Source: Oceanobacter sp045430275
GTDB lineage: Bacteria; Pseudomonadota; Gammaproteobacteria; Pseudomonadales; Oceanobacteraceae
Direction: 5' to 3'
Assembly (NCBI GenBank): GCA_045430275.1
Contig: JAILXU010000015.1
Coordinates: 1 to 64,000, forward strand
DNA: 64,000 nt
A model generated the notes under the pieces. It did not search any database, was not told where the DNA came from, and saw only the letters and a list, made by a program, of their open reading frames with translations. Each line of letters starts with the position of its first letter. Position 1 is the first letter of the stretch. Below are positions 34,091-43,624 of the stretch, piece by piece. Position numbers and translations under genes: made by a program.

Positions 34091-35926
34091 TTATTGGGCA
34101 AACCAACTCAATTGGGGCGCTGTCAGAGGGGCTGAAAGGGCATCGCCGCTGAGCCAGTCGACACCACACTGGTGAGCGGCCGCCAGTGCATCGGTGCTGT
34201 CGGCGTGGCAAGCCCAGATCAACATCCCGGATTGCTGCAACTTTTGCAGTTTCTGGCAGCCCTGGCGAATGTCATTCTTGAGGTAGCTGAACAGGCTGGG
34301 TGGCAGGCAAACGCCATCGGGCCGATCTTGTGGGCGCTTGAGGGTTTGTAAGCCGGTCAGGTAACTGATGTCGGGGCTGGATGTGTGCGGCATGCGGATG
34401 ATGACGCGGACATTCATGTGCCGATAAGCGGGCACATCGCTGGCGTGTTGGCTGTCAATCATCAACCAGAGGTGTTGCTGGAAGGTGTTGGCTGGCAGTT
34501 GCGTTAAAAAAAACTGCACGTCTGCGGGTGTCAGGTGGCTGGCATTCATGACCACCTGCATGGGGCCGTCAAACGATGTTTTCCATTGCGACAACATGCG
34601 TTGATACCACTGCAGACAGGTGCTGGTACTTTGCAATTGTTCGTTCGGGATAATCAGTGCGGCCAGAGTGTTGCTGTTCTGAAAGATGGGCAGAGCCAGA
34701 CAGTCGGCCTGCGAGTGAGCGCGCGGCTGCGGTGTTGTGAGTGAGTCGGGTTCGAGTGCTGCGGGGGCCTTCAGTGTTTGTGCATGACCGATGGATTCGT
34801 GTTCATCGGCCAGTGCCTGAGCCAGGTTGGTGCGATCATCGGTGACGTACACAAGCTGTGTTTTTGGGGTGATTTGACGAGCCTGGTTGTACAGTGCAAT
34901 CGGGGTCTGAAAAGCGGTGTTGATGGACGACTCGACATTTTCCCAGGGAACGTGCTGCTGGTGGCCTGGCTCGTACAAAATAAAAGTGTGCGGCTCCATG
35001 GACTGGATGGCGATATCAGCCTGAACAGCCTGACGCAGCCGCGTGACGCAAGACTGATTGCTGGATGGGTCACTGACCTGTTCCGCCGGAAAACGCACCA
35101 CCAGGATGGCCTGTTGGTTGTAACCATTGGCCAACAGCATGTCGGCAAACTGAAGAGCCGATTGCGGTTGTTCGTGAGGTGTCAGTGGCGTCATTTCTTT
35201 CAGGTTGGCCGAGGCTTCTGTAACCGCAGGCAGACAACAGCAGATTCGGTGTTCTTCGTTGATGGCGGTAATGGCCATGCGGGTCAGCAAGACACTGCCA
35301 TGCTGGCCAATCAGGGTAAAGTCGCCCAGCCAGGTCTGGTTGGCTTCGATCAGGCGGGTAATTTCCGGTTCGACTGACAAGGGCGAAGCCGATAATTTTG
35401 GGGCAAACAGGTTGCGCCCAAACAGGTGGCTCTCATCCATACCAATCAGTTGGCAAAAGCGTTGATTGGCCAGTCGAATGATCCAGTTTTTGTCGGCCAC
35501 CAGAGCGGGCAATTCATTCTTGACGGTGCCTTTGAGGCGGTGAACGGTGTTCAGCAACAGGGATTGGCGGCTGCCTTCCCGAATATAGCGGGCAAGAATC
35601 TGATTATTCCAGGGCTTGGCGACAAAGCGGTGAATATCCGCATTCTGAACACTGCGCTCCAGTTGCCGGGCGTCTACATGGCCAGAGAGCAAAATGCGAT
35701 AGGTAGACGGTGAGAGCAGGCTGATCTGGCGGCAAACATCGGTGCCGAGGCCATCGGGCAAAATATGATCACAGACAACCACTTGCCAGGAGGCGGTTGG
35801 AAGCGCTTGTAGTGCACTTTGAGCATCGGCAAAACCGTGTGCTTCCATGCCCGCTTGCAGTACCGTATGAACCAGTATGCGCAGGGTGGCGGGTTCATCA
35901 TCAATCAGCATGACTCTGGCTGTCAT
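34091..35926 (-). CDS. Response regulator with PAS and degenerate GGDEF-EAL domains
   Basis: The 611-residue protein has an intact N-terminal receiver (acidic pair in MLIDDE, phospho-acceptor Asp in VVCDHILPDG, Ser in LLSGH, Lys in VAKPW). A PAS-like domain (about 125-235) follows. A region then has GGDEF-like order but no GGDEF motif. The C terminus (about 460-605) follows an EAL domain's pattern but lacks the ExLTE, DDFG and KxD catalytic blocks. It is unlikely to make or degrade cyclic di-GMP and may bind a ligand or partner. The start at 35926 has a strong GGAG. It diverges from an HTH/pseudo-receiver gene and a hybrid kinase. Confidence 0.75.
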   Translation of the reverse strand: MTARVMLIDDEPATLRILVHTVLQAGMEAHGFADAQSALQALPTASWQVVVCDHILPDGLGTDVCRQISLLSPSTYRILLSGHVDARQLERSVQNADIHRFVAKPWNNQILARYIREGSRQSLLLNTVHRLKGTVKNELPALVADKNWIIRLANQRFCQLIGMDESHLFGRNLFAPKLSASPLSVEPEITRLIEANQTWLGDFTLIGQHGSVLLTRMAITAINEEHRICCCLPAVTEASANLKEMTPLTPHEQPQSALQFADMLLANGYNQQAILVVRFPAEQVSDPSSNQSCVTRLRQAVQADIAIQSMEPHTFILYEPGHQQHVPWENVESSINTAFQTPIALYNQARQITPKTQLVYVTDDRTNLAQALADEHESIGHAQTLKAPAALEPDSLTTPQPRAHSQADCLALPIFQNSNTLAALIIPNEQLQSTSTCLQWYQRMLSQWKTSFDGPMQVVMNASHLTPADVQFFLTQLPANTFQQHLWLMIDSQHASDVPAYRHMNVRVIIRMPHTSSPDISYLTGLQTLKRPQDRPDGVCLPPSLFSYLKNDIRQGCQKLQKLQQSGMLIWACHADSTDALAAAHQCGVDWLSGDALSAPLTAPQLSWFAQ

Positions 35927-36192
35927 CGTCTTCTCCTCTGCCGCATACAGGTCATTCGCCGGAGCTTGCCAGGCGTGCGCCTTGAGCATACCGGAAAACC
36001 TCTATCTCGGAGTCGTGCTGGTGGACAGTGGTTGACTGCCAGACTGGATGTGACTTTTCTGGTCAGCATCACAGCGTTTCTGATAACTGCTTCTATACTT
36101 GAAGGCAGACGCTTCTTGTGTTCTTTATGGCTTTTATATGAGCCAATTGATCCGGGAAGTGCCTTTCTTGTGATCAATATGAGGCGGGCGTT

Positions 36193-36762
36193 GTGTCAGA
36201 TAAACATGCCTTGACGACAGGCGAAGTGGCGCGCTATTGCGGTGTTAACTTTCGCACGGTGATCCGCTGGATTGAGCGTGGTCATCTGGATGCTTACAAA
36301 TTGCCAGGGCGTGGCGATAACCGAATTCCAAGATCAACCTTTCTGCATTTTCTGGAACAGAATCAGATGCCGGTGCCGGACGAACTGCAACCGCTTTCAT
36401 CAGAATTGTTGCTGTTTCTTGAATCCGGGCCGAGCCAGATGGAGGTAGCAGCCAGTTGTCGTTATGCCGGTTGGGACCCCCGAGTGGTGACGGATGAGCT
36501 GCAGTTGGGGTTCCATCTGGGAGAACATGCGCCTGCGGGCCTGATTGTAGAGGCGGGTGTGATTCAATCGCGGATCGACAAACTGCTGTTGTTGGGTGGT
36601 AAAGACATTTCTGTACTACGAATCGCCTTGTGTCACACCACCAAGGTGGAAAAAATGTGCGCTGGTTGGCATATTGTTAACTGGCCATCAGAGCAGCAAG
36701 CCTTGTTGGCGCTGTTATCCCGTACCCGCTCTGATAATGTGGCCGGGTATGGAGAAACCTAG
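36193..36762 (+). CDS. HTH (excisionase/MerR-like) protein with C-terminal pseudo-receiver
   Basis: The 189-residue protein starts at GTG 36193 with GAGG eight bases upstream. Residues 6-55 (TTGEVARYCGVNFRTVIRWI, then LPGRGDNRIPR) are a MerR/excisionase-like helix-turn-helix. Residues about 70-185 follow the strand/helix rhythm of a receiver domain, but the phosphorylation site is lost: the acceptor region reads GLIVEAGV and the switch Lys region reads IVNWPSE. It is likely a phosphorylation-independent regulator. It lies 78 bases before a hybrid histidine kinase gene. Confidence 0.65.
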   Translation: MSDKHALTTGEVARYCGVNFRTVIRWIERGHLDAYKLPGRGDNRIPRSTFLHFLEQNQMPVPDELQPLSSELLLFLESGPSQMEVAASCRYAGWDPRVVTDELQLGFHLGEHAPAGLIVEAGVIQSRIDKLLLLGGKDISVLRIALCHTTKVEKMCAGWHIVNWPSEQQALLALLSRTRSDNVAGYGET

Positions 36763-36840
36763 CAGACCAGGCGGTCATGATTGCCTTGTTATTGGATCAT
36801 GATTCCTTGATCGTTGAATGCCCGTAAGGAGATTTTCTGA

Positions 36841-38934
36841 GTGGAATGGTTGCTGCTTGGATGCGCTGTTTTTCTATTGTTGGTCAGTGCCTGGTTGGGC
36901 TGGCAATGGTTTAAAACACGTCAGGAACTGGCTACTTGCCAGAATGAAAGGGATGAATTGCATGCTGTATGGCAGGCGTTTCCTGAATTATTGGTGCTGT
37001 TGGATCAGCAAGGCCGGATTTGTCGTTTCAGTCGGACGGATTTTCGACCGGTTGCAGCGAGTCAGGGGGAATTACCGCCCTTGAAGTTAACCGCTCTGCT
37101 GCAAGATTATATTCCCGATGAAACACTGGCTGATTATCGGGCAGCGTTTCAGGCGGTGGTGTCTGAGCGAGTTCCTGCGTCGGTTGGTTTGACTTTATCA
37201 GCCCCGGTTTGTCGCCTGCAGTTACAAATGGAACCGCTTACGAATCAACCAGATAGCCTGATTCTGGCTGTGGTTGAAGACGTGACCGAAGCCCATCGGA
37301 GTGAGCAGCAACTGCGCAATGACCGTCTGAAGGCCGAACGAGCCAGTGTGGCCAAGAGCCGTTTTCTGGCCAATATGAGCCATGAGATTCGCACTCCGAT
37401 GACTGGGCTGCTGGGCATGGTGTCGTTGATGGAGCAAACCGAACTCAGTGAAGAGCAATCCAATTTTCTGCGGGTGATTCAGAGTTCGTCTGAACACCTG
37501 CTGTCGATCGTGAACGACATTCTGGATATTTCCAAAATTGAAGCGGGCAAGCTGACTCTGGAAGAGGAAGCCTTTGATCTGTCGCGTATGATCGAAACCC
37601 TGCTGGATATGGTCGGCAGCAAGGCGCAGGAAAAGAAACTGGTGATGCAGTCGTTCATTGATGACGATGCCCCGCATTTGATGGTGGGCGATTCCATCCG
37701 CTTACGCCAGATTCTGATGAACTTCCTGACCAATGCCATCAAGTTTACTGATCATGGACATGTGCTGTTACGAGTTGTGGTCGTGCGTCACCTGCAAAGT
37801 GCGGTGCACTTGCGCTTCTCGGTCGAAGATTCCGGGATTGGTATTCGGGCTGATCGGGCGATGACGCTGTTTGATGAATACGTGCTGGGCCATGACCAGC
37901 TTTCCACTGCAGCGGGCGGCACCGGTCTGGGGCTGAGCATTTGCAAGCGCCTGGCAGAGCTGATGGGCGGTCAGGTGGGTGTGGTCAGCACGCCAGGCAT
38001 CGGCTCCAATTTCTGGTTTGATATCACCCTCTCGGTGGCGACTTGTAACGCTCCTGAGCCCGTTGAAGAGCAGGCTGCACGCGGCCATACCTTGTGGATT
38101 TGTGATGATTTGCAGGTGAACCGAACTCTGCTGATATCCATTGCGCGCAAGCTGGGCATGACCACTCGGGAATTTACGTCAGGCGACGATATGTTGCCGC
38201 ATTTAATGCGTGAAAGCCCATCCATGATCGTTATTTCACACTCTGTCTGGGGCAAGGCGACGGATGAATTCCGGTTGTATGTCAAAAATCACCCGACTCG
38301 TGTCGCCATGTCGTCCCCGGATGTGCTGACCCACGATGGTGAAGAGCTGCTTGCACAGGGCATTCATGCCTATTGGGATTGGCCAATCAGTCAGCACACG
38401 CTGAGCGATTTGTTGGTGCGCCTGTTGCAACAGCCACCGACGTCCGATCATCTGGTGACGCGCTACAGCCGTGCGCCTGCTTCACCGCGCAGTTCCATGA
38501 CGGCCAATCAGCCGGTGCCCGAGCTGGCGGGAGCGCGCGTGTTGCTGGTGGAAGACAACCCGGTTAATCAGCGTGTGACCGGGCAAATGCTGTCACGCCT
38601 TGGGTGTGTGGTTTCCACAGCCAATAACGGTCAGGAGTCGGTGACTCAGGTTCAGGAGCAGGATTTTGATCTGGTGCTGATGGATTGTCATATGCCAGTG
38701 ATGGACGGTTTGGCAGCGAGTCGGGCCATTCGGGCCTGGGAACAGAAAACCGGGGCCAGGCCGTTGTCCATTGTTGCCTTGTCGGCGGATGTGATGTCGG
38801 ATCGCAAAACAGAATGTGAGGAGGCCGGGATGGATGGGTATTTATCCAAACCTATTCGCTTGCACGAACTGAAGAGGGAGTTGCCCGAGTTCGTGCATTT
38901 GCGGGATGTGCCGTCAGATTCTGACAAACCCTAG
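36841..38934 (+). CDS. Hybrid sensor histidine kinase with pseudo-receiver and receiver
   Basis: The 697-residue protein starts with GTG. It has one N-terminal membrane helix (1-23), a PAS-like domain (about 40-150), HisKA with FLANMSHEIRTPM (His181) and HATPase with N box FLTNAIKFT, DSGIGI and GGTGLGLSI. A first receiver-like domain (about 415-525) has its acceptor Asp replaced (MIVISHSVW) and its Lys missing. A second, intact receiver (about 550-680) has VLLVEDNPVNQR, LVLMDCHMPVMDG and LSKPI. The sensor has little periplasmic part, so input is probably cytoplasmic. It pairs with the upstream HTH gene. It overlaps the next, convergent gene by 4 bases. Confidence 0.88.
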   Translation: MEWLLLGCAVFLLLVSAWLGWQWFKTRQELATCQNERDELHAVWQAFPELLVLLDQQGRICRFSRTDFRPVAASQGELPPLKLTALLQDYIPDETLADYRAAFQAVVSERVPASVGLTLSAPVCRLQLQMEPLTNQPDSLILAVVEDVTEAHRSEQQLRNDRLKAERASVAKSRFLANMSHEIRTPMTGLLGMVSLMEQTELSEEQSNFLRVIQSSSEHLLSIVNDILDISKIEAGKLTLEEEAFDLSRMIETLLDMVGSKAQEKKLVMQSFIDDDAPHLMVGDSIRLRQILMNFLTNAIKFTDHGHVLLRVVVVRHLQSAVHLRFSVEDSGIGIRADRAMTLFDEYVLGHDQLSTAAGGTGLGLSICKRLAELMGGQVGVVSTPGIGSNFWFDITLSVATCNAPEPVEEQAARGHTLWICDDLQVNRTLLISIARKLGMTTREFTSGDDMLPHLMRESPSMIVISHSVWGKATDEFRLYVKNHPTRVAMSSPDVLTHDGEELLAQGIHAYWDWPISQHTLSDLLVRLLQQPPTSDHLVTRYSRAPASPRSSMTANQPVPELAGARVLLVEDNPVNQRVTGQMLSRLGCVVSTANNGQESVTQVQEQDFDLVLMDCHMPVMDGLAASRAIRAWEQKTGARPLSIVALSADVMSDRKTECEEAGMDGYLSKPIRLHELKRELPEFVHLRDVPSDSDKP

Positions 38935-39326
38935 AGCACTGCACCGTAAGGAATATAGCGGTTGTTGGTCAGCGCCTTGATGGCTCGCATTTGCGGTTTA
39001 TCAGGAAGCTGCCCTTGCTTTTTAAGTGCCTGAAAAATAATGATCGCCGGGTTATTGCTACCGCAGTGCCAGTTAGCCAGTTGCTCTTCGGCGGCGGTAA
39101 AAAAGATCGCCAGCGCCAGCCATTGCTCTTGCGGCAAGGGTTCCAGCCATGTTAGCCACTGTTCTTCGTTTTGATCCAGCCAGCCTTCAATGGCTTTCAG
39201 ATCCTCTTCGGCAGCTTTCAGCGGGTTACCTGCCAGCAGGTTTTCGGCTTCATTCGCCAATCTCATCAACAGAGCCTGATCAGGGGTTGCGCCGGATGGC
39301 GCTGCAGCTTGCCACAATTGTGTCAT
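38931..39326 (-). CDS. Hypothetical protein
   Basis: The 131-residue soluble protein is Trp- and Gln-rich in its middle (WLDQNEEQWLTWLEPLPQEQ) and ends RAIKALTNNRYIPYGAVL. No domain is recognised. It is convergent with the hybrid kinase gene and overlaps its last 4 bases, so the two transcripts end against each other. The opposite-strand frames here are weaker. It is probably a real conserved gene of unknown role. Confidence 0.6.
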   Translation of the reverse strand: MTQLWQAAAPSGATPDQALLMRLANEAENLLAGNPLKAAEEDLKAIEGWLDQNEEQWLTWLEPLPQEQWLALAIFFTAAEEQLANWHCGSNNPAIIIFQALKKQGQLPDKPQMRAIKALTNNRYIPYGAVL

Positions 39327-39482
39327 GAATGGCCTCGGGTGCCAGAAGTGGGTTGTTGGTCTGCCGGTATGAAAATCGGCATTACGATGTGCTTGCGTTA
39401 TACCAGTTTGTCAGATGCCTTAACAGATGCGGTCAGTTAAGGCATTATCCTCGCGCCTGTCGTCGTTGAGTTGCGTGCATTC

Positions 39483-40625
39483 ATGTCTGATCCTTATTCC
39501 GATATTCGTCCTTATCAGGACAGTGAAGTTCCTGTTGTCCTTAATCGTGTGGCCAGTTCTGATGCGCTGGCCGGTGCGTTGTTAAAATACCGTTTCCCGG
39601 CGTTGCCTGGGTGGGCGGCCAAATGGCTGACACCGCTGTTGCGCTGGCGTCTGAAACAGCAGTTGTCGGATATTACGACAGTGGCTGAATTTCAGGCCTG
39701 GATGGCCACCTGGGTAACGCGTCTGCTGGATAAAACCACGACTCAAGTCGTTGTTCGTGGTCTGGAGCACATGTCGCCGGATGACGGCAATTTGTGGATT
39801 TCGAATCACCGGGACATTGCCATGGACCCGGCTCTGATGAATTACTCCCTGCACCGTGCCGGGTGGCCGACCAGCCGCATAGCCATTGGCGATAATCTGT
39901 TGGGACACCCGGATGTGGCCGATGTGATGCGTTTGAACAAGAGCTTTCTGGTCAAGCGTGATATTCAGAAGAAGCGCGAGAAGCTGGCGGCGTTGATGCA
40001 GTTGTCTAATTACATTCGCCATTCTCTGGATGATCAGGCGTCGGTCTGGATTGCCCAGCGGGAAGGACGGGCCAAAGACGGTATTGATGCGACCGATACA
40101 GCGGTTCTGAAAATGCTGACCTTGCACGGCCGCGCCCTGAAAGAGTCCTTTTCTGAGAGCATGACCGGGTTGCGGCCTGTGCCGGTCTCGATCCAGTATG
40201 AGTGGGACCCGTGTGACATCCTGAAAGCTCGAGAGCTGGTTGCCAAGGTTCGGGATGGTCACTATGAAAAAGAAGAAGGGGAAGATACCCGCAGCTTGTT
40301 GACCGGTGTATCGGGTTTCAAGGGCACGGTGTATGTGGACTTTGGTACGCCGTTAACGCCTGAGGAAATGGCCTCCCCGGAGGATATGGCCGCTGCGATT
40401 GATCGCCAGATTCGTGATATGGCGGAAATCATGCCGATTCACCGGGCGGCTCTGGGACTGCTGCAACGTCGTTTTGAACGTTATACCCAACTGGATGCGG
40501 GTTCAGTCGATACTGATTTGCAGCAGCAATTGTTGCAGCGTGTTCAGGACGAAGACGAAGCCGTGCAAGCACAAGTGTTGACCGGCTACGCCATGCCAAT
40601 GATTCTTCAACAAGGAGAGAGTTGA
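39483..40625 (+). CDS. 1-acyl-sn-glycerol-3-phosphate acyltransferase-like protein
   Basis: The 380-residue protein has a PlsC-type core. The histidine block is ISNHRDIAMDPAL and the second block is IAQREGRAKDG, both variant forms of NHxxxxD and FPEGTR. In the first motif the Asp is one residue further from His than in the standard HX4D. The C-terminal 120 residues are helical and acidic. The start at 39483 (ATG) is preferred over an upstream TTG; neither has a clear ribosome-binding site. The gene directly precedes a lipoprotein gene. The lipid substrate is unknown. Confidence 0.75.
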   Translation: MSDPYSDIRPYQDSEVPVVLNRVASSDALAGALLKYRFPALPGWAAKWLTPLLRWRLKQQLSDITTVAEFQAWMATWVTRLLDKTTTQVVVRGLEHMSPDDGNLWISNHRDIAMDPALMNYSLHRAGWPTSRIAIGDNLLGHPDVADVMRLNKSFLVKRDIQKKREKLAALMQLSNYIRHSLDDQASVWIAQREGRAKDGIDATDTAVLKMLTLHGRALKESFSESMTGLRPVPVSIQYEWDPCDILKARELVAKVRDGHYEKEEGEDTRSLLTGVSGFKGTVYVDFGTPLTPEEMASPEDMAAAIDRQIRDMAEIMPIHRAALGLLQRRFERYTQLDAGSVDTDLQQQLLQRVQDEDEAVQAQVLTGYAMPMILQQGES

Positions 40626-41759
40626 ATGAAAGGCAGAGACAAGGGGCAAGCGATGTCTGCCATGGGACGTTATGTTCTGTTGGCTTTGGGCGTTGTGTTT
40701 TTGAGTGGCTGCCTGGATCTTGGCCCAAGCTGGTCAGACAAGGATGAAACCCGCCAGGTTGACTATTACAAAGAGCAGTGTGATCAGAACAGCTCCGACC
40801 TGTGTTTCCGCATTCGCAAGAGCAGCAGTGATGCCTGGGGTGTGGTTGAGGAGTCGTTTAGTGGTTTTGGTGATTACGTCTGGGGCCAGCGGCACACGGT
40901 TGATGTCACCGTTGCTTTCCACGATAACGGCTCGGTACGTGATTATCAGGTGACAAACCTGAACAGCTCGACGGACATTACCGACAGCGAAAAGACCTTT
41001 GCCATCAATCTCTATACCGATACCGGAATTCTGGTAAAAAACAACGATACCAACTGGCAGTTGGGTGGCGAAATAGCCTTTGACTGCCGCACCGCTTGTG
41101 ATGCGTTATCGACGGCTGTCTCCAACCAATACGCGACTCGGCTGGAATTCAATGTCACTGACAGTGGGATTGAGCTGAATCAACTGATTTGTGCCAGTGC
41201 TGAAAGCGATTTCAGCAGTGATTGCGAAGGGGAAAGTAAAACGTCCTGGCGAGTAGGCTGGTTCCAGAGTGATTGCGGTCTGGCGGATTCCGCCTTGTGT
41301 CTGGTCTACAAAGTTAATAATTCAGATGATTATGAGTTGCTGCAACTGGAAGAGGGCATCAGCGGCTTTACACCAGAATGGGGCAACCGCTACGACATGG
41401 ACGTAACGGTCACGGTTTCTAACGGTGGCAATGTGACGGCGGTCAGATTGGATGAAGGTGACAGTAACCCGGATGCGCGTCAGGGCTCCAGCTATCCGTT
41501 CAAAATGATTGTTCGTGGCAGTGCGTTGGAACAGAGTGACGGTGGGCTGGTGGACTTGTACGACACCACGCTGATGCTGAATTGCAGTGGCTTCTGTTCC
41601 ACGCTTGATGGTTACATCGATAATGATGACTGGTTACTGCTGGAAACCTACGTGGATGGCGATCAACTGCGCCTGAACAGCATTGAATGCAACGATGATT
41701 CTCTTGCGGACTTTCGCCAGTGTGTTGACGATGAGAAGGATGTGACATGGGAAATTTGA
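40626..41759 (+). CDS. Lipoprotein with two tandem DUF4377-like domains
   Basis: The 377-residue protein has a lipobox LSGC (Cys about residue 30). It then has two homologous halves of about 160 residues, each with C...LCxxxK...W/Y...GxSGF...WGxxYxxDVTV spacing and a late Cys pair. This is the pattern of DUF4377. The repeats have diverged strongly, so the duplication is old. It starts one base after the acyltransferase stop, with AGGAG upstream inside that gene, and is 12 bases before the metal exporter gene. Function unknown; envelope location is likely. Confidence 0.65.
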   Translation: MKGRDKGQAMSAMGRYVLLALGVVFLSGCLDLGPSWSDKDETRQVDYYKEQCDQNSSDLCFRIRKSSSDAWGVVEESFSGFGDYVWGQRHTVDVTVAFHDNGSVRDYQVTNLNSSTDITDSEKTFAINLYTDTGILVKNNDTNWQLGGEIAFDCRTACDALSTAVSNQYATRLEFNVTDSGIELNQLICASAESDFSSDCEGESKTSWRVGWFQSDCGLADSALCLVYKVNNSDDYELLQLEEGISGFTPEWGNRYDMDVTVTVSNGGNVTAVRLDEGDSNPDARQGSSYPFKMIVRGSALEQSDGGLVDLYDTTLMLNCSGFCSTLDGYIDNDDWLLLETYVDGDQLRLNSIECNDDSLADFRQCVDDEKDVTWEI

Positions 41760-41771
41760 TGGAGCCTGATC

Positions 41772-42638
41772 ATGGCTGAGTTGGCCGATTCCGTACATAT
41801 CAAGCGGGCGGCTTCGGCTTCTTTGGTGGTTGCTACCACCTTGCTGGTGGCCAAGTTGGGTGCCTGGTCGCTGAGTGATTCGACCAGTGTGCTGTCCTCG
41901 CTGCTGGATTCACTGATGGACATCGCCGCCTCTCTGATTAATTTTTTTGCCGTGCGTTACGCCCTGATGCCCGCAGATGAAGATCATCCGTTTGGTCATA
42001 CCAAGGCAGAAGGGTTGGCGGCCCTGATTCAATCTGCATTTATTATGGGTTCGGCAATTGCTCTGCTGGTACACGTGGTTGATCGGCTTGTCGATCCTCA
42101 GCCTTTGACGGGGCTGGGCGAAAGCGTGGGGGTGATGCTGTTTTCGGCGGCATTGACGGCGCTGCTGGTGGTGTATCAACGCTGGGTGGCTCGCAAGACT
42201 GGCTCGCTAGCGATCAAGGCTGATTCTGCTCATTATTATGGCGATATTCTGACCAGCCTGGCGGTGGTTGTGGCTTTGTTGGCCGCCTGGTGGGAGCACT
42301 ACTGGTTGGACCCGGTGGTGGCTCTGATCATTGGTGCAGTGCTGGTTCACAGTGTGTATGAAATTGTGTCGGAAGCCCTGAAAGTGTTGATGGATCAGGC
42401 GATGTCGGAAGACGACGAGCAGCATCTTGCCGATCTGATTCACGGTGTGGATGGTGTGCATGGTTTTCATGATCTGAAAACCCGTCAGGCTGGAACGGTG
42501 CAATTTGTGCAACTGCACCTGGATCTGGATGGTCAGCAGTCGCTGAATCAGGCTCATGCGATTGGCAATGAAGTGGAGCAGCGTATACAGCAACACTTTC
42601 CCAAGGCAGAAGTACTGATTCATCATGACCCGGTCTAG
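41772..42638 (+). CDS. fieF: Cation diffusion facilitator metal exporter (FieF-like)
   Basis: The 288-residue CDF transporter has six membrane helices, then a cytoplasmic ferredoxin-like metal-binding domain. Site A residues are visible as DSLMD in helix 2 and HYYGD in helix 5 (the DxxxD and HxxxD pattern of Fe/Zn exporters). HPFGHTKAE lies between helices 2 and 3. It expels Fe(II) or Zn(II) against protons from the cytoplasm. It overlaps the next gene by 14 bases. The metal cannot be fixed from sequence. Confidence 0.9.
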   Translation: MAELADSVHIKRAASASLVVATTLLVAKLGAWSLSDSTSVLSSLLDSLMDIAASLINFFAVRYALMPADEDHPFGHTKAEGLAALIQSAFIMGSAIALLVHVVDRLVDPQPLTGLGESVGVMLFSAALTALLVVYQRWVARKTGSLAIKADSAHYYGDILTSLAVVVALLAAWWEHYWLDPVVALIIGAVLVHSVYEIVSEALKVLMDQAMSEDDEQHLADLIHGVDGVHGFHDLKTRQAGTVQFVQLHLDLDGQQSLNQAHAIGNEVEQRIQQHFPKAEVLIHHDPV

Positions 42639-43617
42639 CCAAGGCCTCCTTGGTCGAACCCGGTGCTGGTCGCCGTGTGTTCTGGCCATTGGGTGCCTTG
42701 TGTGTGCTGGTTATGGGCAAGCCAGTGAGGGGACGCTTGATGATGTGCAGATGGGAGAGACGCCCATCACGCCAGGAATGGTCGAGCGTTCCCGATACTG
42801 GTTGGCCAGTTATCTGGATCGTTTATCAGCCGACCTGGATTCGTTTTTTGTCGATAGTTTTTTCAGCGAAGACATTCTTGAAGACGACGTCAAAGGCAGT
42901 CGGGCCAAGTTGTCCTGGTACACCCGCCGGGAGCTGGGTGATCCGGTGGATTACAAATTTGGCATCAGCGTGCGACTGGTGTTTCCCAATACCAACAAGC
43001 GACTGAATCTGCTACTGGAATCGGAAGCAGAGGACAAACGTGAGTCCAGCCCGCTGGAAAGCGTTGAAAATAACCAGTACAGCGCAGCCTTGCGTTTTAT
43101 TCTGAAGGAGTCGGAGAAATGGCGTGCCGATATTGATACCGGGATTCGCTGGGGTGTTCCGCCCGATCCGTTTTCTCGCTTGCGTGCCCGCCGTTTTTTT
43201 TCATTCCTGAACTGGAATAACCGGGCGACGCAAAGCCTGTTCTATTACACCTCCCGAGGGTGGGGAGAGCGTACTGAGTTGCAATTCAACCGCCCGGTGG
43301 ATCATGACAAACTGGTGCGTTTTAACACCTCGGCAGAGTATCTTCTGAACGATGATCACTTTTCGCTCCGCTATAGCCTGGGGTTGTATCAGGAACTGAG
43401 CAAAAAGGCGGCTCTGGGGTATATCTGGTCGGCCAGTGGCGATACAGAAGATCGTGCGACCTTTCATAGCTATTCTGCCAGCGTTCGCTATCGCCGTTTG
43501 ATTTATAAAGACTGGGTTTTTGCGGAAGTATCACCATCGCTGGTCTGGAAGCGGGAAGACGAGTATGACGCCACGCCAGTCATTATGTTTCGGCTGGAAA
43601 GCGTCATTTCCCGTTGA
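42625..43617 (+). CDS. Predicted secreted or outer-membrane beta-barrel protein
   Basis: The 330-residue protein has a signal-peptide-like N terminus ending around GYGQASEG. After a short helical stretch there are many alternating amphipathic strands (YKFGISVRLVF, QYSAALRFIL, RYSLGLYQEL, SYSASVRYRRL), as in small outer-membrane barrels. The start overlaps the end of fieF, suggesting coupling. No named family was recognised. It is convergent with trmL, with 7 bases between. Confidence 0.65.
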   Translation: MTRSSQGLLGRTRCWSPCVLAIGCLVCAGYGQASEGTLDDVQMGETPITPGMVERSRYWLASYLDRLSADLDSFFVDSFFSEDILEDDVKGSRAKLSWYTRRELGDPVDYKFGISVRLVFPNTNKRLNLLLESEAEDKRESSPLESVENNQYSAALRFILKESEKWRADIDTGIRWGVPPDPFSRLRARRFFSFLNWNNRATQSLFYYTSRGWGERTELQFNRPVDHDKLVRFNTSAEYLLNDDHFSLRYSLGLYQELSKKAALGYIWSASGDTEDRATFHSYSASVRYRRLIYKDWVFAEVSPSLVWKREDEYDATPVIMFRLESVISR

Positions 43618-43624
43618 GGCAACG

